64,000 nucleotides of DNA from Bathynomus jamesi (Eukaryota; Arthropoda; Malacostraca; Isopoda; Cirolanidae): assembly GCA_023014485.1 (NCBI GenBank), contig JAJOZX010012251.1, forward strand, positions 1 through 64,000, given 5' to 3'. The notes under the pieces were generated by a model. That model was not told where the DNA came from. It worked only from the letters and a program-made list of their open reading frames with translations, and did not search any database. Of the stretch, positions 57,259 through 64,000 are shown piece by piece (within the stretch, counting starts at the first letter, position 1; the number at the start of each line of letters is the position of its first letter). Both the position numbers and the translations under genes were made by a program.

Positions 57259-58380
57259 CTACGAAAGAGAGCCCAAGTAACGATCATTCAAATTTTTTGA
57301 AAATTCATTGATGGAGGGTAGGCTAGGTCCCACCAGTTTCTCAGGAGCGCCCACGGGGTACGGATTGCTCTTCATCACGTATGGGTATAAAGAACAGAAA
57401 TCGTAGTAATGGAGCTTCACGCCCTCCGTAGGTGGAAAGTATAGTCTGAAAGGATTTGTACGTCCTCCAAACAAGCTATCACCACATTTGAGAGGATCCA
57501 GCACCATTGAACGCTTGATCGTTTTTATTTCCTCACGGTACACCTCGTCTGTCTCCATCCGTGCATCATATTCATGCTCCCACAAGACTTTGTGAGTGAA
57601 CTGTGATCCTATAAATTGATCGCGGGTGCGGGTCGATGCAAGACAGTCGGCAGGAGACCTACCGTGGATATCTCCGGTGATTCCGCACTCAGGACGGGGG
57701 CATCCATGCCACCAGCAACCGTTAAAGGAGTACACTGTCTTCACACCAGTGACACGGTTTTCACTTAACCCATCAACCCAAAAAACACGTCCATTAATCT
57801 TAATGGGTACTTCACCCGTGTTGCGGGCGTGCTTTATGTATACACCTGTCTGTTGATGTAGGTGTATGAGCCAGTAAATAGCCTTGTGCCCGTAACTGCG
57901 GGGGTTGTTTCGGTGAATAATGGCTAAGGTGTCTTTAGGCATGAAGTTATTCTTGAACACCGTAAAACATAATGATGCGATGGTGGTTGCGACTTGCAGT
58001 GGATCGCATTTGAAACGGGCTATGTACATCCTTCTAAAGGCCTGGAAACATACTCTAAGCACGCGCACATCATTCACGCAATAACGCTCACATTCATCAG
58101 CTATATTATAAGGGTTACTTTCATTAAAACTGTTGTAGTATCGATCAAAGTCTTCACATTCATCCATACATTCAAAATAATGTTTGGGCGGTGGTGGGCC
58201 TACGTAGTTTAAAGTCTCGCTGGTGAGGAAAGTGTAAGGGAAGTATCCTTTGGAAACTTCAGCTGCTACTCCCATCACCTTGGGTAGCTTTGCTAATTTA
58301 CAAGGTGTGAATAATAAAGTATCTTTAAATTGTACATTGCCCCTTATCTGCATCTGTATTAATTTGTTGCCTCTTTTCAA
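57259..58380 (-). CDS. Protein-primed DNA polymerase B, middle segment (broken gene)
   Basis: Contains the third exonuclease motif (YCVNDVRVL), a long insertion region with CWWHGCPRPECG, and polymerase motif A (YYDFCSLYPYVMKSNPYPVG). The frame meets the upstream segment at 58377-58380 through a one-base shift and loses its frame again near 57260. Confidence 0.9.
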   Translation of the reverse strand: MKRGNKLIQMQIRGNVQFKDTLLFTPCKLAKLPKVMGVAAEVSKGYFPYTFLTSETLNYVGPPPPKHYFECMDECEDFDRYYNSFNESNPYNIADECERYCVNDVRVLRVCFQAFRRMYIARFKCDPLQVATTIASLCFTVFKNNFMPKDTLAIIHRNNPRSYGHKAIYWLIHLHQQTGVYIKHARNTGEVPIKINGRVFWVDGLSENRVTGVKTVYSFNGCWWHGCPRPECGITGDIHGRSPADCLASTRTRDQFIGSQFTHKVLWEHEYDARMETDEVYREEIKTIKRSMVLDPLKCGDSLFGGRTNPFRLYFPPTEGVKLHYYDFCSLYPYVMKSNPYPVGAPEKLVGPSLPSINEFSKNLNDRYLGSLS

Positions 58381-59306
58381 TGGATCACCTGTAATATCTC
58401 AGAGGATTCGTGTTCAAGCAACTCCTTATAAAGGAACTGCGTGTCAAACTTTGCCCCGTTATGGGCGAGAATATACACAGTCATTTTTTTGAACTTTTCG
58501 GCTAACTTGACAATATAGGACACAAATAGTTTCACAGGACTATCGCTGACATTCGTTTTAAAAACGTTTGTCCGTTTACCGCATTTGGGGCACTCGTCAC
58601 ATTCGATCCCTATACACTCATCACAGATGGTCTGGCTCACAAGTAAATGTGGAATTACCTCTTTGGTTTCAGCGTTCGTATATGTTTCTATATCGTAGTA
58701 CACAGTTATACAAGGGTTATTTTTAGGCTTAGCATCTTTCATATAACACACATGCTTTACTCCATCCGCCTTATATTCCTCCTGGCATGTAGGACAGTGA
58801 ATTACGTCGCACTTGTGCTTAAATTTCCCCCAATTATCCAATGTGTGAAACATACCACATTCACAGATTTTCATTTTCCTGCACGTGCCAATTGATTTAT
58901 GGAAATCAAAGCAGCTATTATTGAAAAATGTGCGTCTACACACATCACAGTCTCTCTTCTCAGCTTCAACTACACGGCTTTCACATTTGGTGCTTTTACA
59001 CTGCTCACATACCATTTGACATTCTTTACAATGTCTCACTATATCATCCGCAAACTCGAGGCACCCCTTACACAAATCATGATGTCTCCCATATTTTCGA
59101 CTTTTTTCATAACTTGCGTAAAGCCACCTTATATTACGGATGGGGAGATACGTTGTCCCTGACAATCCTAAAATAAGTAGGGATCTTGTACGATCTCTCA
59201 CACAGCTTTTAAAAACATACACAGTCCTACGACGATCATCCAACCCAAACACAACTATGCGGACATTCATTTCCTGTTCTACCCTTCTCAGCTCTTCAGG
59301 GCCCAT
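58377..59306 (-). CDS. Protein-primed DNA polymerase B, N-terminal exonuclease segment (broken gene)
   Basis: Starts MGPEELRRVEQEMNVRIVVF and has a cysteine-rich zinc-binding stretch typical of Polinton polymerases (CKGCLEFADDIVRHCKEC, CDVCRR, CPTCQEEY), then exonuclease motif 1 (VYYDIETY) and motif 2 (AHNGAKFDTQFL). Catalytic residues are present. The true start lies upstream, in other frames (59326-59779). Confidence 0.88.
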   Translation of the reverse strand: MGPEELRRVEQEMNVRIVVFGLDDRRRTVYVFKSCVRDRTRSLLILGLSGTTYLPIRNIRWLYASYEKSRKYGRHHDLCKGCLEFADDIVRHCKECQMVCEQCKSTKCESRVVEAEKRDCDVCRRTFFNNSCFDFHKSIGTCRKMKICECGMFHTLDNWGKFKHKCDVIHCPTCQEEYKADGVKHVCYMKDAKPKNNPCITVYYDIETYTNAETKEVIPHLLVSQTICDECIGIECDECPKCGKRTNVFKTNVSDSPVKLFVSYIVKLAEKFKKMTVYILAHNGAKFDTQFLYKELLEHESSEILQVIH

Positions 59307-59325
59307 ATTACAGTCAAATTCAAGT

Positions 59326-59779
59326 TCACAGTCCTACAGCTAGTTTACGGGCACGCTCCACGACTGTAGGCAACCAAATTTTTTGAGTTCGTGTATTTTG
59401 TACAGTAAACATACGTGCTAAGAGTACTGCTATAAAGCCGCAACCACGATCGACGTTTATATGTCTAAATAGCTTGAGAATTGAAGTTAAGAGTATACGG
59501 TATGGCACTATGACCCGCAACACGGAATACATGGTCAATATTTACCGTGAAGTTGTCCATATTGAAGGCTATACTACTTTGGGCGGCTTGCATTATACGT
59601 CCTAATATATATTCTACATCTTCAGCCGCCAAACGTCTAAATGGCACTATCACCCAATAATCGTCTACATCACCGTCATCTGACCCGAATCCAAAGGACA
59701 GACTCGTCCTGACTTCACGCTCGTCGCGATTCTGAAGAGCAAACTCTATAATACGCTGACAACCCGGCGTAGTCCGCGC
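59326..59779 (-). pseudogene. DNA polymerase B, N-terminal leader in broken frames
   Basis: Two overlapping frames, 59326-59538 and 59465-59779, hold the region before the zinc-binding part (FGFGSDDGDVDDYWVIVPF, then GCGFIAVLLARMF). At least two shifts separate them from the main ORF. A stop bounds the frame at about 59780. Confidence 0.65.
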
Positions 59780-59799
59780 TCAATTCCATTGCTATACAT

Positions 59800-60275
59800 G
59801 ACTCTAGGGTCGACCCTGACTCTATACCGATTTCTAGTCAAGGCTGGGGTGGGGGCTGCGGATCGCACCAATTCAGCGTTATCATCCTCAACAGAACGGG
59901 GGCGGCGGATGAATTAGGGATATATTAGCGGAAGGTGTGCTGATGGGGGCCTGTTGCGTAGGAGGTTGATGGTTGGGGCTCTATTATTGTAGACTTAACA
60001 GAACGGGGGGCGGCGGATGAATAAGGGGATATATTAGGTGCTGCTGGGGGGTTGTTGCGTAAGAGGTTGAGGGTTGGGGATCTATTACGCTGCAACAGGC
60101 GCGTATTTCGGTCGCTTTATACCTGACGTGGGGTTCTCATACCTCCGCTTTGGACGTGCTACCGGTATCGCTGGTGAGGGTTGGCAGGGGAGGAGATCAC
60201 AACTACACTGTCGTCGAGGTCATCCGTAATGTAATGATGGGTGCTCTACCTCATCGTCATTCACGGTTCTGTGGG
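59800..60275 (-). repeat. Pro/Gly-codon-rich repeats before the polymerase
   Basis: GAACGGGGGCGGCGGATGAA near 59892 recurs near 60002 with a ~106-bp period, each followed by TTGCGTAGGAGGTTGATGGT-like sequence. Minus-strand frames are Pro/Ser-rich, so this is probably the decayed N-terminal low-complexity part of the polymerase gene. Confidence 0.5.
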
Positions 60276-60282
60276 AGAAGAA

Positions 60283-60351
60283 ATATAAGGAACAGCACTC
60301 AAAATTTGTAATATTTTGTAAATGACCACTTAGGAGTGTGACGTGTTAGAA
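60283..60351 (+). promoter_or_regulatory. Possible TATA promoter of the plus-strand gene block
   Basis: ATATAAGG at 60283-60290 lies about 60 bases before the ATPase ATG in the only gap between the divergent gene blocks. Weak evidence. Confidence 0.3.
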
Positions 60352-60980
60352 ATGGACTCTGTAGAAAAATTCAGATTCACGAGCCCATCCACATGTATTA
60401 TATCTGGACCTACAGGATGTGGTAAAACTGTGTTTATGCTTAAAATCATTAAAGAAAAGGGGAGATGTTCTCGAAATTTGTGCATAAAGTTATATGGTGC
60501 TATTCGACGTATCAATCAGTGTTCAACGAGTACCAAGATGATATTTTGTTCCACAAAGGCGTATATGACGTTAATTCGTTAAAGGGAAATGAACATACAA
60601 TCATTGTAATTGACGATCTCATGTTGGAGATGGATAAAACGTTTGCCGAGACATTTACAGTATTCTCCCACCATCTTAACATAAGCGTGTTCTTCATCAA
60701 TCAGAATCTATTTTTCAAAAATAGATACATGCGCGATGTGTCGTTAAATACGCAATATCTAGTCTTATTCGCGCAACGTAGAGATGTATCACAAATTGGG
60801 GTATTAGCCAATCAAATGTTCCCGAATCAGCGTAAGGAGTTTTTGGAAGTTTATAAAGAAGCTACAAGCACGCGTTACGGATATTTGCTTTGCGACCTTC
60901 ATCCGCGAAACACGTTTAGAGTGCTTCTGCGAACGAATATATTTCCAAACGAGCCTGAAACGGTGTATATTCCAGAATGA
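60352..60980 (+). CDS. Polinton packaging ATPase (FtsK/HerA, A32-like), one frameshift
   Basis: Powers genome packaging in related viruses. Walker A (IISGPTGCGKT) lies near residues 18-28 in the first frame. After a one-base shift in the AAAAGGGGAG run near 60455-60464 the second frame (to TGA 60978) carries Walker B (TIIVIDDLM) and the following Asn-containing motif (VFFINQNLF). About 209 residues, normal for the family. ATG at 60352 chosen over the upstream GTG frame start. Its stop overlaps the next ATG (ATGA). Confidence 0.88.
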
Positions 60981-61299
60981 CAAAGAGACTAAAGAAATAC
61001 CGTGAATTAATAAAAATCTATCATCGACTGCCCGGGCAATGCAGCAGATGTTTATTAAAAATATCGATGCCGACTTTTTAAAATGCATCTGTGAAATCTG
61101 TCTTAACGTTATAAATTGCAATGTATCAATGAAAACCCATCAGAAGGCTCGCCTACGCCGCTACAAGAACATAATACGTGCACTCGCTCGTAAAAGCCAA
61201 ACTGTAGCGAAGAAAAAACGAATTATTGTACAAACAGGAGGGTCATTTCTCCCCATCTTATTTTCAGTTTTGGGTCCTTTACTGACTAGATTAATATAA
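60977..61299 (+). CDS. Small basic Polinton protein with hydrophobic C terminus, one frameshift
   Basis: Begins MTKRLKKYRELIKIYHRLPG at 60977 and shifts frame near 61030-61040. It continues with a Cys/His-poor segment (CICEICLNVINC), a strongly basic middle (RLRRYKNIIRALARKSQ, KKKR) and a hydrophobic end (FLPILFSVLGPLLTRLI). Size and layout fit the small pX/pVI-like core or membrane-active proteins proposed for adintoviruses. The role is inferred by analogy. Confidence 0.65.
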
Positions 61300-62036
61300 T
61301 GAAGAAAGTGGTAGTGATTCCCCACGAGGTGTACGCTTCACTGCAAAGGAATCCAGACACGGATCTAGATCCCCGTAAAAGCAGACTTAAAAGAATGGAA
61401 AGCGAATTGTTAGCCCTATTAAACAGTGAAAAAACACCTGATGAGAAAAGAATCTTATACCAAGAAGCTCTGCAGAAATTTCTTCACGAGTACGAAAATT
61501 ATAAGAGCCCTACAGAGATTCCTGTGGTTATTAGGCACAGCACGGGGACGATGGACATGGCGACATAGGATCTGTACCCGACGATACAGCTGACCAACCA
61601 AAAAGATTAGCCACACAACATATCGAACATGTATTAAAAATACCCTCCCACTTACATTGAGGAGTAAAGGCTTAAGTCTTTATAATCTATTGAATGAGGA
61701 TCCCGCCATACAATGGACCGATACAGGGAGATCATTGTGGAAGGATCAAAGGTACAGGGATCGAATATCGTAGACATTGTCCATGATCTGGTGAGAAAGT
61801 GGGATAGGCCATCACCATCAGGATGGAAGCATATTAAAGCAAGACTACAACAAATAAATGTCCCTAAAACGTTGATAGGAAATCTGAACAGGTTAAAAGA
61901 CTTGGAACATGCAACGCCTGTGACACAATTGAAGGCGCCGTCACCCCCGGCGGTAACACCTTTGAAGAGGAGCAAGAAGAGGTTAAACCAACCCTACCCA
62001 CGTGCCTCTAAAATACGCAAATGGCTAACGTATTAA
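61299..62036 (+). CDS. Conserved Polinton middle protein, broken in several frames
   Basis: The first frame (61299-61568) starts MKKVVVIPHEVYASLQRNPD. The second (about 61680-61713) is a short bridge. The third (61713-62036) carries EGSKVQGSNIVDIVHDLV and PSGWKHIKARLQQINVPKTL and a basic Arg/Lys tail. This pairing of an N-terminal helical part and an SNIVD-type C-terminal part is common in Polinton/adintovirus gene sets; its function is not known to me. The start overlaps the previous stop (TAATG). Confidence 0.65.
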
Positions 62037-63079
62037 CTAAACGCTATTATGACATTTCTACCCCATCCTCTTACGGCGGCGTAGATAGACTGTACAGAAG
62101 TGTTTACGGAGTAGGAAAAAAGATGTTGAAAGATTTTTGAGGGAGCAGGACGCTTATACGCTTCATAAGCCTGTGAGAAAAAGGTTTAAAACAGCCAAGA
62201 CAACGGCTTCCTCGATTGATTCTATTTGGCAAGCAGATTTAACAGACATGCAAAGATATTCTGTGTATAACGATGGTTACCGCTACATTCTATTCATAAT
62301 AGACGTATTCTCTAGATATCTGTGGCTAGTTCCTCTGAAAAATAAATCACCTGAAACAGTTGCTAAAGCCACCAAAACGCTAATGTTAAAGAAAACAGGG
62401 TTCCTGGCTATTTTTGTACGGATATGGGGAAGGAATTTATAGGCCGTGCTTTTCAGAACATGTTGACAGAGTTTAATATCAGCTATTACACAACCAATTC
62501 TATACATAAGGCTTCTTTAGCTGAAAGAGTTCAGCGCACCATAAAGGAACGCATGCACCGTTATTTTACACATAAAAACACATACAGATTTCTAGACATT
62601 CTGGAATCATTGGCATCATCCTACAACCGCTCACACCATCGCACGATTGGGCAACACCTAACGAAGTTTTAGAAAGAGGTACGCTCCCGAGAAGAGATGG
62701 ATCACCACCACCACCACCACACTCTGCGCGCTTCAAAATCAATGATTATGTAAGGCTGTCGCGTTCGGGGAATAAATTCGCAAAGGGTTTTGAGCAAGGA
62801 TGGACACGCGAGATTTTTAAAGTTAGGGCTGTGAGACCTAAAGGTGAGATAATGATGTATTACATTGAAGATTTGAATGGGGAAGAAATCTCAGGAGGCT
62901 TTTACCGCGAGGAATTGCAGAAAGTTGCGTTTAATTTAGAAAAAAATGTGTTTAAAATTGAGAAAATTTTAGGAAGCAAAGGTTCAGGAAGGAGAAAAAT
63001 GTACCTGGTGAAATGGCTAGGGTACCCAGAAAGCTTCAACACCTATATAAAAGCTGATGCAATAATGAAGCTTAAATAG
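62021..63079 (+). CDS. Polinton retroviral-type integrase with chromodomain, three frameshifts
   Basis: Inserts the element into chromosomes. N-terminal frame 62021-62140 (MANVLTKRYYDISTPSSYGG). After a shift in a T-run (62134-62138), frame to 62442 holds the first Asp (WQADLTDM). After another T-run shift near 62415, frame to 62672 holds the second Asp (TDMGKEF) and Glu (SLAERVQRTIK), about 33 residues apart. After a third shift near 62650, the frame reaches TAG 63077 with an SH3-like part and a chromodomain (MYLVKWLGYPESFNTY). About 350 residues in total. A Ty3/gypsy origin is unlikely given the capsid and polymerase neighbours. Confidence 0.88.
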
Positions 63080-63087
63080 TATGCAAC

Positions 63088-63936
63088 ATGGCTCCTAACC
63101 ATTTCTACGTCACACTCCCGTCCTCCTCGTCCCTGTCTGTACACCCTAACAACACTAGCCAACTTTGTAACAGAACGGCACATTGAATTGGGTCGTGATT
63201 CGTATGAGGTGGGGATATGCGAAATTCAGCTGGACACCGTCTTTTTAAATATTGAACATAAAGAAACCGTTTTTACGATTCTTAGAGACATTGACGAGTG
63301 TGAAAAAGCTGGGGTAGCTATGGATGAAACTATGCGCATCGCTCGGACTAAGATTGCACGGTATTACAGTACAGAAGTAAGACTAGGCCGGGTCAATATG
63401 GTTCGGCCGAGGATGTTGTGAGAGGCTTAAACGTAAGTTTAAGAAACTCAAACCTTACGAATGATTTAGTATAACGAAATCGTAAACAACCCTGCACATA
63501 CACTAATCCTAAAATCAAAGACTAACAGACGTATTAAAGACATAGAAAGTTCCAAATTCTAACCAATGGCCGATATAGCGCAGCCTTCCAAAGAGACACA
63601 TTTCACGAGACACAGTATGACTTGTCCAGATTAATGTATCAATTGAAGATGGAGAAATTGGCTGAAAGGTCCCCAGACATGTGCTATATTTACAGTAATA
63701 TAGTGGAGCACCAGTTTGTTGGGGATACCCAGGCACGCCTGCTGCGCATTGCTCACATCCCCAACCATAGAGGAAGGAGTTTGAGTATTACATATGACAG
63801 ACCCCATTATGTGAATGTCGCAACTAATTTAATAACCAATATCACAATATATATAAGAACGATTGAGGGCGAAAACTTCCCATTCGGTAACGGGAGCTTA
63901 ACAGTGAAGCTACACTTTCGACGCACTGAGTTATAA
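63088..63936 (+). CDS. Penton-like minor capsid protein, broken
   Basis: Single-jelly-roll capsid protein of Polinton/adintovirus type. ATG 63088 begins MAPNHFYVTLPSSSSLSVHP and shifts near 63165 into 63188-63421 (SYEVGICEIQLDTVFLNI). A degenerate middle (63422-63620) follows. The C-terminal frame 63622-63936 contains CYIYSNIVEHQFVGDTQARL and ends SLTVKLHFRRTEL, typical of the family C terminus. At least three lesions. Confidence 0.8.
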
Positions 63937-64000
63937 TGGATAGAAAGCCTTTCACCGTCTATCGAGGGTGCGATACCAGCGCGGTAGTGGACTTGGATCC
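63936..64000 (+). CDS. Next Polinton gene, 5' end only
   Basis: ATG 63936 overlaps the previous TAA by one base. Twenty-one codons (MDRKPFTVYRGCDTSAVVDL and one more) run off the window. Not recognised. Confidence 0.45.
   Translation, partial: MDRKPFTVYRGCDTSAVVDLD

Larger units (their letters stand above)
52616..64000. mobile_element. Polinton/Maverick (adintovirus-like) element, left part, truncated by window
   Basis: Polintons are large self-synthesising DNA transposons related to adintoviruses. The defining set is here: protein-primed family B polymerase, packaging ATPase, integrase with chromodomain and penton-like capsid protein. They are arranged as a minus-strand block (53765-59779) and a plus-strand block (60352-64000). 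Polinton ends normally begin AG with long inverted repeats; an AGTG at 52619 is compatible, but the left terminus is not established because the right end is outside the window. Protease and major capsid genes are expected further right. Confidence 0.85.

Noticed and set aside
60343..60582. Packaging ATPase starting at GTG 60343 and ending at 60582
   Set aside because: The ATG at 60352 is the better start, and the frame after about 60465 is the wrong side of a one-base shift; Walker B lies in the other frame.
62021..63079. Ty3/gypsy or retroviral integrase
   Set aside because: No gag, protease, RT or LTR nearby; flanked by packaging ATPase and penton-like genes, as in Polintons.

Overview
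The window is eukaryotic and most likely arthropod. It is AT-rich, full of relic transposons, split genes with GT-AG introns and (TA)n/(CA)n microsatellites, and it carries short arrays of TTAGG, the ancestral arthropod telomere repeat. A crustacean, perhaps a decapod, is my best guess. That guess rests on repeat style and not on a diagnostic gene.

Layout. (1) Positions 1-24461 (copy A) and 27469-52615 (copy B) are two near-identical copies of one tandem segmental duplication. The unit is about 27.5 kb if the spacer 24462-27468 belongs to it. Both copies carry the same old insertions in the same order: a LINE relic, a TTAGG-bearing MITE, a truncated hAT, several MITEs, two exons of an axonemal dynein light chain gene (DNALI1-like), a mariner, dimeric tRNA-derived SINEs, and two further LINE relics. 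Differences date later events. B gained a 3.75-kb LINE (30068-33818) and an expanded 20-bp VNTR. A carries two internally deleted mariners and two fold-back hairpin elements that B lacks. A has one recombinant SINE where B has two in tandem.

(2) The most interesting host locus is a small secreted-peptide gene that spans the boundary between tandem units. A TATA/initiator promoter and an 8-codon first exon lie at 25131-25247. A matching phase-0 second exon lies at 29295-29459 in copy B, and its paralogue is at 1846-2028 in copy A. The two second exons are almost identical through the signal/pro region and in the flanks, but strongly diverged in the mature peptide. That is the pattern of a tandemly arrayed, diversifying peptide family.

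(3) From 52616 to the right edge lies the left part of a Polinton/Maverick (adintovirus-like) element. Minus-strand genes are two unrecognised ORFs and a protein-primed family B DNA polymerase. Plus-strand genes are a packaging ATPase, a small basic protein, a middle protein, an integrase with chromodomain, a penton-like minor capsid protein and the start of another gene. Plus-strand genes abut or overlap by a few bases. Most are interrupted by single-base frameshifts, several at homopolymers, so decay and sequencing error cannot be separated here. The protease, major capsid protein and right terminus are not in the window. The element begins where copy B stops matching copy A, in the middle of a 36-bp perfect inverted repeat.

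All similarity calls come from reading motifs; no database search was run.
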